NCBI GenBank assembly: GCA_020091685.1
Contig: CM034608.1
Coordinates: forward strand, 11,675,046 to 11,739,045
Length of the DNA: 64,000 nt
Source: Lutjanus erythropterus
Lineage: Eukaryota; Chordata; Actinopteri; Lutjaniformes; Lutjanidae
Direction of reading: 5' to 3'
The position numbers and the translations under genes were made by a program. How positions within the stretch are numbered: position 1 is the stretch's first letter; every line of letters starts with the position of its first letter. Shown one piece after another: positions 1 to 13,498 of the stretch. Below the pieces are notes generated by a model. The model did not search any database, was not told the DNA's origin, and worked only from the letters and a program-made list of their open reading frames with translations.

Positions 1-1965
1 ACTGTAGCCTATATTAAATTTAACATTGTTTTTTGTGAAACAGAGGAGCTATAACTAAATCACAATGTGCAACCATGTGTGATATGATGATGAATAAATC
101 TACCTGGACCTTTTACGTTGTACTAGATAGACGTTTGTGCTGTTGAATAACTGTCAATGTAATAATCCCATCCTATTTTTTTTCTGTGAGTGTTGCTTAC
201 AAATGTTCCAACAACTTTTTGTAAATTGTTCGATTCAGCCTGATGAATGTCTCTTTTTCATGAAGAATTGTATGTTTGTTAGATTTTTTTCCATTAGCCC
301 GATCCACGCTCCTAAAATTGTCACATTAGACCTGGTATGTTCCGTTTGTGTGAAAATAATATTCACAAAAATTACCAAAAAGTAAAAAGAAGGCTTCAAG
401 TCCTGCTGTCAGAAAATAAACAGAAGAAATTAGGAAATATTAGTACGGCTGCTAACGATGAGGCCTCAGAACAGCGCTGTGTGACAGGAATAAAGAGCGA
501 ACAGTCTGACATGAAGTTGAAAGCTAAAAACATCTTTCTCAAGCAAAGTGGTCCATGACTAATATGAAAGACGTGACAGTCAAGAGGTTGATGAGAGTAT
601 ATTATAGCCTACAGTGGGTGATGTTTCACTGTCAGGTATTATAATAGTGACAACGACCTGCACAAAGAGCCTGTGGCAGCTGTCAGAGTGAGAGAAGTTC
701 ATCAGCTGCTGTGTCAAAATATGCCAATAAAAATCTTTCATTGAAGAGAAAATCTAAAATATGAGAAAATTGGTGAATGCCATTAATTCTATTAAAATAG
801 TACAATGTGCCACTCATAAACAAACCTGCTTGTGTGAGTGATTCTTGCATGAGGTCCATTGTGTTATCTTTGAAACACCTTAAATATGTAGTATGTCGTT
901 TCTCTCAGTAGACATCTGTCACATCATTGGAGTTGCTGTCCTCATTATTACATCATCATCATCACCATTGCCAATGAAAATCTGTGTGATGTGACTCAGA
1001 CAAAAACTGTGTTCACAGATAAAGTAATATATTAAAGTTTTATTTACGTTACAGTTAGTCACATTTGCCAGCTTCCTTCATCATTCCTCATTTCTGTGTT
1101 TGAACACGGTTGGAAACATTTGTACAACACAGGTCTCGGCATTTTTTAGATATTTTAATGTGGAAATGTTCCAGTCTAGTCTACATACAAGCACAGTCTG
1201 CATATGTTTTAACCGATGGTAAAATGAAAATATTTAGTTTAAATAGTAGAACTCAAATATCATTTGACGTTATGTTCTATTTATTCGAAAGAAGAAATTA
1301 ACAATCAGTGCATACAAATTATTTTTACTTTGTGTTTTCCACATTACTCTCATTCAGTTCAGTACAGATCAATTCTCTCTCCTCAGCCTCTCTATAAATA
1401 CATCAAGAAATTACAGAGCTGCAGCGGATCAGAGCCAGAGCAGCTTCAAGTGCCAACTGGCCCTCCTAAGTTTGTCCCCTTTTCATGGAGCGTTGGTTGA
1501 CTTTCTCCTTTCCTGTTTGCTGTACTTAGTTATTCTATGTGCTCAACTCATCTTTGTTGAAAACAAAACAAAATTTTGAAGATGGTTAAAGGTTGTTGGG
1601 GGACCTTTATATTCGATATGTGGGGCAACCAGTTGCTCAGAGTGTGCAGCCCAGCAGGGAGCAGCATTCCATGGTGTTTATTAATAAAGTGCTATAGCGT
1701 AAACTGATGCATTATTTGTACTCTCTGATTACATTTAAACACAGTATTTAAAGGTCAGGTCTCAGGACATTTTAACTTTAGCTGTATCTATGTTTAACAC
1801 TGAATTTGGTCATAGTGGGTTCAAATACTATGCTGCTCATAATGGAATGAGCTCTAGAAAAATATGCACAGACACAGACAGACAGATACACAGGCGTCTC
1901 TGGAAGAGGCCATCTCAATAAGACAAACTGTTACATAAAGGATTAAATTAAAAAAATATACAGAT
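1..1965. other. AT-rich sequence, no gene seen
   Basis: No reading frame above about 80 codons and none with a recognisable domain. A short purine/AC-rich stretch with repeated CAGA units lies at about 1868-1895. I see no RNA gene or transposon signature here. Confidence 0.6.
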
Positions 1966-1969
1966 TCTG

Positions 1970-2092
1970 TGTCCCCAGCAGCAACCATAGGTTTGATTCC
2001 AACCTGCAGCCTTTTGCCACGTCTTCCCTGTCTCTCTACCCCATTTCCTGTCTATCTAGAGCTGTCCTGTCAAATGAAGGGTAAAAAAAACA
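1970..2092 (+). mobile_element. tRNA-derived SINE, 5'-truncated copy
   Basis: Seen: a polymerase III B-box-like GGTTTGATTCC at 1990-2000, with one mismatch to GGTTCGANNCC that fits CpG decay, then a pyrimidine-rich body (CTGTCTCTCTACCCC, CTGTCTATCTAGAGCTGTCC) ending in an A-run at 2083-2090. A diverged copy of the same body lies on the minus strand at 53283-53440. The A-box half is missing or unrecognisable, so this is a truncated, inactive copy. The family resembles a teleost SINE whose head derives from a tRNA gene; I cannot give the exact family name. Confidence 0.7.
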
Positions 2093-2094
2093 TC

Positions 2095-5000
2095 TTACAT
2101 CTTAAATGAATTCATTTTAACAAAACACCAGTTAGCAAATCTACATAAATCGTTAGCTACTGTATCTGAGAGCTAATGATAGCAAAAAGCTAATTAGATA
2201 ACTAGGTAGATCATCTTTGTCAGTTGTTCACTAGCTAGCTGGTATCTTGGTACTATTATAGCTACTGACTTTCAAAATTTTGTTTTCTTTTCAGCATAGA
2301 TGAGCCTAGCACATGACATATCTGAGTACATGAAATTGGAAAGGATGCGCTGGCTACCTTAGTGACCTCTTGTTAGATGTCCTCTGGTTAAATGAATCTC
2401 AGAGCTGGTCAGGTTTTGGTAACAGCAGGTTTATTCCATCTGCATTTATGCCGAAGGATAATAGAGCAGAATTGTCGTCTCTTGTGGACAAACAGTGCAT
2501 GCTCCGTCTGGAAAGACGGCATCACGTTACTTTTAGCTAACAATACTAGAGGGATACTTGTACTGACAATAAAACACATAAAAAAGGACAGCTGATTTAA
2601 TAAAAACATGGCAAACTCAATGTAAGACTAACCAACTAATATCCAACCAAATACAGTGTTTTGTTTTTCACTGAGACATCGCCTCAGTGCAAATTCTTTT
2701 GAGGATTTGCCGTAAACCTTTGCTACTACTACTATGCAGGTACTGATTAAGAACAGCAGATGGCATTGTTGTCACATTTAGTGGGATGTAACCATCAGTT
2801 TAACGTGAACCTTTTTAACTATGTTACACTTGCTTAACTATTATTGGAGCAAAAAGAGGGGGAACTTGGGGTCACTTGTAAAGTTGCATTCTGTAAAACA
2901 TCTTTTGCTCAGACAGCTTTTACTGCGAAATGAGCAAAGTACTGGAACTCGCTGATCATTTGAAATTTGCTGCACACTTCACCACATTCAAGAGAGCTAT
3001 CTGAAACAGCTTCTTGGACCGATTCATATGCTCGGTAGCAGAGAAGAACTTGCACTTTCTTTTGTGCTCCATTGCTGATGTGTCCCAAATGGCCCAGCAT
3101 CAGGCGGCAGTGCATTTAAATTCACTTAACTGCATCTGTGCTCATTTACAACATCAGCGTTAGTAAATACTCCACTAAACTGAAAACATTCGGCTTAGTA
3201 AATAAGCCCCATAGAGTCACATTTAGAAAATGCTCTTAACCTCTTGGATTTATCATCATGAGCGCAGAGCTTGAACACTCCGTAAGTCAGTATTTACTCA
3301 GTGCTCAGTCTGTTTTTATGGCCATTAAACTACTATTATGTGTAAATGCAGTGGTTTTAATATATGTCATTATGCTCAGTGTTTTCTATAAAAGCTTTCT
3401 GATACACAACATACATCATGAATCCTTTTTTTGCAGCTGTAAAATGTGTACTCTAAAGCTTGATTGAAAATGGAGGAGGTGAGAAATTCAGAAGAAAAAT
3501 AACCAAACTAGTCTGTTGTGGAGCGTCTTTTTTTTTCAGCGACGTTACACCAACCTCACATGTAAACTGAGTTTGATCAATGCCAGTCTGTAGAAGAGAG
3601 AAGCTGTCTACATCAGATACAAAAATGCTGCTTTAAAACTTAAAATCCTTCCTCAGGGATGATTTTACTCCAGCTCACTAAATGTATAGCGATGCTGTAA
3701 ACAAAGATGATGAAACTGGAGCAGCGAGTAATGCAAGATGGAAAAACTGTGATTAGAAGTTTAAGATAATGTACACAGATATTTTGATATGTAGAAGGCT
3801 AGAGGCTGCTGTTATCCCATTTCATCTAATGATGTATCTCCAATTATATAACAATTCCAGGCAAATAAATTGATTGTAGTGCTGATATAGAACAGCACTA
3901 CATGTATCACTCCACTTTGCAGGATTCTATAACCATTCCATTAATGTCACAATGACTAACAGGTTTATTACTGAGGGAACGCTGTCACACACCTTTTAAT
4001 CTGACAATGTAAAGACAGTAGGATACAAGGACAACGGTTTGAACAGCTTTTGACCCATTAATCAGGGAAAATACCTCTACTTACGTGCATATATGTTTCC
4101 ATGGTGATGAAATGGTGTCATAACCATCTTACCATGGTTATGAAATGATTAGCATAAATATATACAGTACATGACTAATATAGATCTGATTATTTCCTGA
4201 TAAGACCTCATATTCAGCTGATGGATTTAGCTTTTTAAATCATGCAGAAATACAAAGTAAAAGAGATTTATTCATTATTTAACGAGGTTCTATAGCAGCA
4301 TTTTCATGCACTTCCCTTTTTGATTGATGATTACATTGGCTGAAGAGAAGACTTCTGTATCTCTCAATCTCACGGTCCAGGTGTTTGTTCAGTACCAGAG
4401 TATCAAGACAACTGAGCTGAGGATCTAAGCTGCGGTAATGTGTAGATTTACACAAAGTAGCTAGCAAGCTAACGTTAGTGTGCTGGAAAATCATGTGTTG
4501 CTTGACAACCGTAAAGTCCCAGTCCTGCTGTGGAACTATTTGTGTTGGGAGTATATGTTCCAATAATCAAAGTGTCAATACGTTTTCAATACCACATGTT
4601 TTAAACAATACAATAGTCAAATCTGATGGCACTGAAAGTGCCAAAGCTATATGTATTCTTTTTGCCATGCTATCAAAAGAATTATCAAGTATTGTTGTTT
4701 TATACTAGTATTGTATTGAAGTTTTAAAATCTTAGCTGACTAACTGTTGTTGTTTATTACTGCACTTACTAATAAATGACACTTAAACATGTGCTATACA
4801 AAAGCAACAAAGCTCTCAAGGTCATGCTCTTGTACTAAATATTAGCATGAACTGTGATTATCTTCTCTGACTGAATCACAGCCATGCAGCACAACAACAC
4901 GCCCTTGAATGAGATATTGCTTTACTGATCTGCATGAGACTTTAATACATACAATTCAGTTTTGGTGCACAGCAGGTTTGAATTTTTTATGTTTTCCAAA

Positions 5001-5960
5001 ACAAAGCTGTATGTCAGGGCATTGGAAAGTTTGACAAACAAAGTTTGCACAATATATATGAGTGTTTCTGATCATTTTTCATGGGGATTGAGAAAAATAA
5101 CTGGATGCAACTGTATAAAGTGTCTGTGCATCTGCAAATAGCCTGGCAAAAAAAAAAAGGAAAGGAAAAAAAAGAGCTTAGATTTCTGCCGTCACACACC
5201 AGCTCTCTCAATCTGTGTTGCACTATTTAGCCTTACCAGTACAAACACAGGCTGACTCATCTCATGTACTGAAATGTTCTGGACATTTCCAGGAATAAAC
5301 TTTCCTGGACTTTCATCTCGCTTGAACTTATGCAGATTAATCTATAACCAAGGTCACAAACACACTGAAAAGTTTGATTCTCCTCCAGATGTGCAGATGT
5401 ATTGCTGCAAAGCAACATATTTGTTTCCTCCAGCTTGCTGTTCCACGCTTTTGGTTTCGCCAAATGTTGTTTTATCTGTGATGAGAACGAGTCCAGCAGA
5501 GCGTAGACTTTTGTGCCAAGTTGAATTGAACTGCACAGTAAGGACAGTAAAAGAATGCAAATGACTAAGCCGGGATTCGTCTTTTATTTCTTCCTTCTAT
5601 GTTTCATCTTCCTCATTTTTTTGGTCCACAGCTATCTGAAGTTTTTATCTTTGTGTGTATCTTGTGTGAGAGAGAAAGAGAGGCTTGTATTTGGTGTAAA
5701 TAAGGTACAGGATTTCCAGTCATAGCAATGTTCTGCTATTTACAGAATCTTTATACAAAACAGGCCCAAGCAGACCTCTGATAGGTATCTCATGCAAACC
5801 ATGTGTGTGAACTTAAAACTGTTCATGACAATAAAAAAAACTCAAACTCAAGTGTGTTTCCTATATGATCAAGGCCTACAGACTTTGCTGTCTAAACATC
5901 TATAGGTAAAACTTTTTTCCTGTTGGCACATTTGTTGACATAAAAGATTTTCATACTGTA
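2095..5960. other. Unassigned AT-rich sequence
   Basis: No supported gene. 2140-2240 is rich in GCTA/TAGC words (for example ACTAGCTAGCTGG at 2230-2242), a texture that recurs near 25.6 and 32 kb. Frames reach 96 codons but have no domain or composition that argues for coding. Confidence 0.55.
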
Positions 5961-5961
5961 C

Positions 5962-5972
5962 GGTGTGTTTGT

Positions 5973-6014
<42 letters not shown>
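5962..6014. repeat. (GT)n microsatellite
   Basis: Imperfect GT/GTTT repeat that becomes a pure run of 17 GT units at 5981-6014. The Cys/Val and His/Thr frames crossing it are artefacts of the dinucleotide. Confidence 0.97.
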
Positions 6015-6017
<3 letters not shown>

Positions 6018-6499
6018 GAAGTCTTGTTTGTAGTGTGTGTTCTGCCTGAGTTGTGTTTCCCTGGCAGTTTCCTGAAGGAAATCTTTTTCTCCATCTCCAC
6101 TTTCTTATTTTTTCCTCCATCAATCCAACTCTTGCTTCTGAATTTTTTGAAGTTTGAAGTTTTCATTTTCCAGCCATATGGCATTCAAGCTTTGAGTTAT
6201 AACTTCATGAAAGTAATTGGTATAATCCCAACTTCAGAAAGTATTTACTCTCCATAAGCTTGTATTGGTGCACGGTTACTGGCAAATTAGCTTACAGACA
6301 CAACATGTTGACTGTCTCACACAGTTCTGCATGAAAGACCATGGTGTGAATAAATGAAGTGATGAAAAGTTAGGGTGAAGTTATATTTAGACAGAAAACT
6401 AAAGATAAATAAATGAAAGAAAAAAAGAATGTTGAAGGATCTGAAGCATGGATGGTGATTTTCAGTAATGAAATCATATGTAGAGACAGAAAGAAGAAA

Positions 6500-6770
6500 G
6501 GTCACAGTCACACACTACTGCACTAACAAGACATAACAAGCAGTAATTCGACAAAAAATAGAAATGTGTTCTTCATTAGTTAGTATACTCTAATTAGACA
6601 CCCTGCACCCAAGCCATACTTTATCTTAAATCATATGAAAAATAGTAATAATATGTGTTTAATATGTTTATTAAATCCTTATTAGTCTTCATTAGATGGT
6701 AACAAGGACACATTACAACAGAGCTGTACTGTAAACTAAAATGAAATCACATATTTGCTATCTGTTCTCA
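6500..6770 (+). mobile_element. MITE family A, left-half copy
   Basis: This stretch aligns by eye, in the same orientation, with the left half of the element at 51633-52498. Shared words are CACTAACAAG near 6510, CTAATTAGACACC at 6590-6602, ATATG..TTTAAT..TTAAATCC at 6653-6678, and ACACATTACAACAGAG followed by CTGTACTG at about 6709-6732. It lacks the insertion of roughly 255 bp found at 51853-52108 in the other copy, so it may show the pre-insertion arrangement. The right inverted arm is missing. Family A has no coding capacity that I can see, so it would be a non-autonomous DNA transposon. Confidence 0.65.
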
Positions 6771-7084
6771 TGTAATGTAGCCCGTTGGAAATCTAAGGTG
6801 TTAAAAAAAATTAATTCCTAATAAAGTCAGTTAAAAATAATACAATTCAGTGTTTAAACTGAAAGTAAATGTTGTTTATAAAGAAATATAAATGCTTAAC
6901 TGAGTTGTTAATTAATTTAGTTATAAATACAGTATTGTGTAAATAGTTGAGTAAATGGTATAATCAGATAAATAATCTGTTCAAGTAATATTAAAATAAA
7001 CTCAAAAATTACATATTGCAGATAAACAGACGTGTATACTGAACTAGGTCAAAACCTGCATAGCATGGCTTTAATTTCGTCTGT

Positions 7085-7640
7085 CATATCAGTGTTTCAT
7101 TGGTTCCTGAAGTCGTCAGTCAGATTCACCTGTGGTGATTGGTCGTAGGTAAGGAAGAGAGTACAGTAGGGGGCGGGGTCAAAGGAAACAACGCGAAGGA
7201 CGAAGCAGAGACGTGAGGAGGAGAAGCACAATGGAAGAATGAGAAACCGTGGTGGAAATACTCTGAAAAGTTTTGCTATTGTAGATAGCCAGTCAAAGTT
7301 TAAGTAAGACGCAGAAGATTGTAGCTGTAGACTAGTAAAGCGACCATTTGTGCTCGTGTGCCTCAACTAACACCGGGAAGACGCCCGCCAAGGGAGGACG
7401 CCATGTTCGGGAAGTGCGGGACCAGAGGACGACGCGGCTGACCGACAAAGACTGCTTCATGTTTCTGGAGGACTGCGCCTGGACTCCTGACGCGGATTTC
7501 TGCACCGTTGCTGCCTGTTTTCCATCTTTCGGACTTTCAGCGTTCTCCACCGGACCTGAACGCCAAACTGTGGGTGAGGTTTCCTATTACTTTTCCTTCC
7601 GTGAATAAAGATTCAACCAGCCGCACTGCGCAATGACACA
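7085..7640 (+). promoter_or_regulatory. CpG island with promoter-like boxes (LTR or first exon)
   Basis: Seen: roughly 30 CpG dinucleotides in about 500 bases, far denser than anywhere else in the window. Two inverted CCAAT boxes (ATTGG at 7099-7103 and 7138-7142) and a GC box (GGGGGCGGGG, 7169-7178) lie at its left end. AATAAA follows at 7604-7609 and again at 7693-7698. Two readings fit. It could be a genuine promoter and first exon on the plus strand, with a possible donor near 7574 (GTGAGG). Or it could be a solo LTR, in which promoter boxes are followed some 430 bases later by a polyadenylation signal. An 86-codon frame at 7348-7608 runs through it but I do not recognise the product. I could not find matching target-site duplications or a primer binding site, so the LTR reading is unproven. 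Confidence 0.6.
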
Positions 7641-7644
7641 CAGG

Positions 7645-9175
7645 CCCGCAACTATTTTTTATTTTGTGTGTGTGTGTGGTTCCACATTTGTTAATAAAGA
7701 TGAATGCCTGCGTGATCGGAAGCTAACTGTTCTAGTGAATAGTAGTTAACAGTAGTAACAAGTAAGCCTGAGTCTGGCCTAATACTGCAGTTTTGCATTT
7801 GGGTAGCCCATTAAGTATTGAATAACTTTCAGTAATTGAAGGATTACTTTAATTTGGGTCAGTGTAATTTGGTTTGCTGGTATTCTCTAAGGGATACATA
7901 TGTATTTTTGTAAGGTTTAATTTGTTTTTTTATGTTTCATTTAAATTAAAGGGTGATTTTGTAATTTCTTTAAGTAAATTTGTTAAGTTGTTTGGGTCCA
8001 GTCATTTAAATATAAAGGTGAATAGTGTATCAGGTTTGTTCATAATCAGGGAAATTTGAGTTTCACCCAATATAGGTAAACCTTTGTGGTAGCTACCTGA
8101 ATCTAATGAACCCAAACACCCCATCATTCCAGCCTAAGGTCCCTTAAATCACTCAGGTGTAAAATACTGTGGAGTGCTGGGGTGCTACAGTGCTATAAGC
8201 TGCAAAATATCCGACTAAAGAATTCAAGCTAACTTGACATGCAACAATGATAAATTGCTGCAGTAATGTTACCTCCAACCAAACCTGTGTTAGATAGCAC
8301 TGCATTAACAAACACGTGGCTTATACCAAGTAGGGGTTACGTTGCTATTTGTTATGTGGGGGGTTGAGGAAGATGATGTGGGCTGGAGCAGAATCAAAGT
8401 GGGCTGACAATGACACGATGATGATGGCTTTGTGTTATGCGACTGTGGTGTGGCTGATCTGGTTCATATGCAGCTGTTAATTAACTTTACATATTAAAGA
8501 CACTTGCAAGGTTCTCACTTTGGAACGTGTCAGATGGAGACATTAAAAAGTCAGCTAGAGACGGACTTCTCAGCTGACTGAAGGAGTTCCAGCATTAGTA
8601 TTAGCTTACATTGGCAGGCTGCAAGTCTGCTAGTGAGAGTCAACATTTTAGCCGACAAAATCCACAGAAATGAGAAGCTGCTTTCTTTTACCTCTCTGTT
8701 GAATTGAAGAATTACTCCCAATTTCATTGTTTTACCTGCCACCCTTGTATAGAGAAAAGTGGGTCGTCCCAGGAGTAATATCATCCAACAAGATTTTAAC
8801 TTGGTCAAATTTGGCTGAAAAACAACAACAGCAAAATAAAAAAAAACATTTTGGCCACCTGGCCTTCATCAGTGTGCCACCATTACAACTGTAAACTACA
8901 TGTGCAGGGCAAGAATGGAAAGCTTGGCAGGCACAGCAATAGTAACTGATGAGAGCAGCAAAGGGTCATTAGGCAGAGTAGCCAAGACCCATGTTTACTT
9001 CTTTGATCACATCACATTATCTGACTACAGTATTACATCTGGGCAGTCACCCACAGACAAAATATTCCTCTTCGTCTACAATTTTGAGCTTTACTTGGCA
9101 GAAATGGTTCGCAATTTGTTTTAAATGGGGAAGTACAAGATATGTGATTTCTCTTTAGTTTTCATCATAGCTCTC
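7645..9175. other. Unassigned AT-rich sequence
   Basis: It begins with a short GT run and the second AATAAA signal (7693). The rest shows no gene, domain or repeat that I can name. Frames stay at or below 85 codons. Confidence 0.5.
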
Positions 9176-9179
9176 TTTC

Positions 9180-9495
9180 ATTGTGTCCTAAAATACCCTC
9201 TAAGAAAGTCTAATACAGGTCTAACAGTTGGAAACAATACATTTTAGTACAGTACAGGTATGTTATAATGTGTTCTTAATTATCCTCTAAGAAGATCTAA
9301 TAAGGGTCTAATAAATTGCCTAATACTGCCGATAAAGAACCCATTATGTCTAGTTTTTGTCTAATTTGATACAGACTACAGCTCATTAGTGTATCGTTGG
9401 GTGTACAGTGTCTAACTAGAAATACAAGTGTTTCTAGTTTTTGTCTAATTTGTTTCTTGTTACGTCTTATTAATGTAATGTAAAATACTGTGCAG
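9180..9495 (+). mobile_element. MITE family A, right-half copy
   Basis: Aligns by eye with the right half of the 51633-52498 element. Shared words: CTCTAAGAAAGTCTAATA at 9200-9217, AAGGGTCTAATA at about 9303-9314, GTCTAGTTTTTGTCTAATTTG at 9349-9369 (repeated near 9433), and CTCATTAGTGTA at 9382-9393. The motif TCTAAGAA..TCTAATA..GGTCTAA occurs twice, about 90 bases apart, so the copy carries an internal duplication. The left arm is absent. Confidence 0.6.
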
Positions 9496-9499
9496 GAAC

Positions 9500-12400
9500 T
9501 TCTGTATGATCTAGCTCTCTTCTTTTTATCTTTTTAACTTCCCGTGATAAACCTCAGATATTCCATAGAGCTTTGCATTCATTGACTGGGGTGGTTTTGC
9601 ATGTTTTAGCCCATCAACTATAAATCAAATATACTTTATCACAGCGTGGTCGACTCATCAAACTCCTCCGACTTGGGAGGCCAGCTTTTCTCTCGGGCCT
9701 GCACTGTTACCAACCTTGGGCTTCACTTGGCAGGACTCTTGAAGCCCAAAATGAGTCGCTCACTGTATATCTGACTTACACTGACACACACTGTGTGTAT
9801 CCATCAGCAGCACAGCGGGGCAGATACTTGCCAACACAGGGGTTTGATGCGAGTTATCAGCTTGAAGGATGGTCTTTCTAACCACAACAGTAGGCTGTCC
9901 TGATATCCCCAAAGCAGTTATTCTGAGGCTGAGAACTCTGCTGCTGAGGAATTTCAAAGCAGGATAACAGTATACACTATAACTAATGGTATAACATAAC
10001 TCAGTAGTCACAGCCTAAATATTTACATTCTCTGTGAAAAAGATGCAAGGAAGATCTTTGTGGCACATCCTTTAACCCATGCATGTTTGTTGTGTCTACT
10101 TATTTTGCGCGCACAAACATTAAACTCCACAACAACTTTGTTTGGAAATAAACCAGACACATCCTGTCCTTGGTCTCGATTCAGCACTGTCAGCCAAAGC
10201 AGACTTTTGTTGTTATGCTGTGAGACATAATAACACACTGATTGATGACAAAAGTATGTAGGTCAGATTTTATGGTCAAATGTTTGCTGTTCTTATTCTT
10301 CTGCTATGTTGATGAAGATATACTGATTTATTGGCAATGTTGGGCCATGTAGATGGTGATACTGCTACATTTCTCTTTCAGTCTATCATTTTTTTCAGCG
10401 TATTGTTGAAACACATATCACCTCTGACAGAAATGCACTCACGGGCACTGGAAAATGAAGTGTGAGGCTTGGATTTGGACTTGACGGGCAGACCAATCCT
10501 GAGGTGAATGGATGTGACACGAAAGACGAGAAGTGGACGAGGGGAGGAGGACTCTGTGTTTACATCCATTCATGCTCAATGCAGTTAAAGTTGAGGGACA
10601 ATGTTTTCCCAGATGTCAACAGTTTAATTTGAAGATATCAACAGTATTATCATCACCAACTTGTTGCTGCCGTTTACATTCAACCTTATCAAAAAATGTC
10701 TGAATTATTCCCTGGGTATATACATGCATGTCTATACGTTTGACAAAAACACACCCTCTAACACCTGGCTTTTGTCTGGGGTACAATCAGCATTCAATCC
10801 TGCGTCAAATAGCGTTCAGAGCTGAACACACAGAGACTTTTAAAGACGTCTCTCTCTCTGCTCAGCTGCACACACGAGCTGGGTCTCTGCACACATTTGA
10901 AAAAAACAAACAAACAGAAAGACATGCAGGTGTGCTTGCAATGTGAAAAGGTTCAATTGCCTGTTTTTACCAAGTTTAGTCACATTTGCAATACCTGTAT
11001 ATACACACTATTTTTGGTGTAAAAGAGTACAGTAAGTAAATAACTATATATGGTTTCATTTTATTTTATTTTGTTTTATATTTTGCCTTGGTTTACTGAC
11101 CATTCTTTTTTAATACACTTAATGTAACAATTTAATTCATTTAATAGGTTTTGTTGTCACATGCTTGTATTTTGTGTGCAGAAAGAGTATGGTGCGCTTG
11201 CTTCTTCTTTTTCAGAGATTGTAAAAGTTTAGAATGAGAAGAGGGGTGACAGAGAGGAAGAGAATGGTATGCAAGGAACGTCGCTTGAGAAGAGATTTAA
11301 TTAGAGGAGGAGATTGTTTGAGCATATGCAAAAAAGAAAAAAACCTCTTAGCAAAAAGTTCGTTCTGGTACAGCTATGTCAGAGATTAGTAATTCTCAGC
11401 TGCATTGATAGATTGGACAAACTTCAAAGATGTTCTCTGTTTTTTTTTTCCATGCAGCTAAGGAGCTGGGGAAAAAAAGAGAAGACAAGAGGAGAGAGGA
11501 GAAGTTAGACAGCAAAGAAGTGGAAAAAGTAGACTGTTCTGTATCCCCTCCACTCCTTTTTGCCTCTACAGTGCACCATCCATCACTGGTCAGGGAGAGA
11601 GCTGCAGACCAACTGAAATTCAAAAATGCATCATTGTCCCAGCGCTCACACCCTCTCCTTCACCCGTCTTCAGCACGCACTCTGTCTGCTTTTCCACCCT
11701 CCCACCCAACCCCTCTTCTATCTTTTTCATTCCCTCTTTTTTGAGGCCAGTACTGGTGGTCAGCCACTCCTATTTCTAAGTATTAACTTTGAAAAAGTCA
11801 AATGAGTGTTTTGAGTATTAATATTCTCATATCAATGGCTTCAAGTTAAGCGTTGTTATGGCATGATGACTTTCTACCATTCAAGATGCAAAAGATGTCA
11901 GATTTTGTTTCCCAGTAACAATGTGGAATTAATAAGCGTTGTTTGTGCTTTGTGAATACTTGCGTCAGCTAGAGTACACTATGTGGTGATGTGGTGCTAA
12001 TTTTTACAGAGTTAAAATGACAGTTGGGCAGATGAACGGAGGGTTGTGTATATGACCATCTGACAGATTTTCTTCGTCTGTGTGCCTGCCTGTCTGATTT
12101 CCTGGCCAATGATAAAATTTGAACACACTCTTTGATCAAGAGTGAAGGCAAATGTAAATAATTTGAGTTTTTAAAAAGGGAACAAACCACAGGGCTGCTG
12201 TTTGGCACATTTTGCTGAGAAACATTCCTGCAGTAGAATGGATGGTTTAATTTGACTCTGACGCACCATTTGTATGAATGAGACATATCTCCACAGACAG
12301 ATTCCTGAAGATCGCCAAGACAATGATTTTGAAGACTAATTTTATATACTTGGCAACTTGTCTGGGTGGTGAACAAATTATTCAGTGGTGTGACAAACTC

Positions 12401-13495
12401 AGAACACACATTCATTGTTATTTTACATGATCTTTAACAGTTTTTGAGATCAAAGTGTTGGACCAACCAACTAATAGTTTGATAAAACTTTTTCAGCACA
12501 GCTGCTTTGGTCACTTTAACTGTAGCTGCTGTGTAGTGATTAACATATCTGTAGAAACTTCTAAAACTACAGCTGCAAAATAATGATATTCCTCATTGTC
12601 CGTTTTCCAGTCAGTGTAGTCGAAACACTAATTTGTTCACCTAAATATGACTTGAGTCAGGTATTTTGTCTATTGGGGAGGTGACTGCTAACACTCGACA
12701 AAACCACAAAATACAGCAAAAAAGGTTGTGTGTCAGTGCCCTCCTAAACTGTTCCAGGGTTAGGGTTAATAACTTGTTTTCTGTAGGAACCTGTTTTCTA
12801 ATCTGCTGCCTGTATGTGTTGTGTTTCACGAGGGTCTGACCTCCCTTCTCTTTCCTCTCATTAGAGTGATTTATTCTATCTTCTGCCGTATATCTGCCGC
12901 TGTCTGCTTGAACTCAGTGTGAGGTCCTGTTGTCCCTGAATGATGCGTCTGTACATGACAAATTAGTTGTTAATACGTCCCTGCACCAGGGTGACAAAGA
13001 TTTACAACTCTTGGCAGCTTACCTGCTTCTGATTTTTATTTTGCCTCTGCTTTCTTTTTATTCTCCCCCCTTCCTCAGCAGGCAGTCGTTTCATACCTTT
13101 CAAAAGCATTGCACTTGTCATCTGTCATTTAGATAAGTCATACTCTCTCCGGAAAGTGAAAATAGCTCGTTAACACGCAGCTCGAAGGGGAAAAACTGAC
13201 ACTTTTAATGACTTGCTGTGAATTCTTAAAAAAGGAAACTTTACAAGGTATTTCTCTGCAGCACATTGAAAACATAAAGCCGTTTCCATGTGTAACCTCC
13301 GTATCCCTCCTCCCTTCATCTGTCTGCATCCACTCCCTTTCCCCCTCCAGTTGCGGTCTCTCTCTATTAGTGTCTGTTTCTCTGCCCTTTCAGTCAGTGA
13401 AGCGTGTGATTGGACAGCAGTGATGCTCATTAGCATAATGCTGCGGCATCCATCTTCAGCCTGCATGAAGTTGAGGAGAACCTACTGTGTTGTGC
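9500..13495. other. Unassigned; purine- and pyrimidine-rich tracts
   Basis: 11460-11530 is strongly purine-rich (AAGAGGAGAGAGGAGAAG) and 11640-11745 strongly pyrimidine-rich. Frames that cross them owe their length and their Lys/Arg/Glu or Ser/Pro/Phe composition to this bias. The longest frame, 148 codons on the minus strand at 11969-12415, has no recognisable domain and ordinary non-coding composition. No gene is supported. Confidence 0.5.
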
Positions 13496-13498
13496 ATG

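Noticed and set aside
1815..1830. GGGTTCAAATACT, a B-box-like word
   Set aside because: No A-box, cloverleaf or SINE body around it; not a tRNA gene.
9180..9495. Regularly spaced TCTAATA/TCTAAGAA repeats considered as a CRISPR-like or satellite array
   Set aside because: The repeats belong to MITE family A by comparison with 52.2 kb; spacing and sequence are irregular and the genome is vertebrate.
11969..12415. 148-codon minus-strand open frame
   Set aside because: No recognisable domain, no protein-like composition or splice context; a frame of this length is not surprising among six frames of 64 kb.
12755..12775. GGGTTAGGGTTAA, telomere-like repeat
   Set aside because: Only two partial units, expected by chance.
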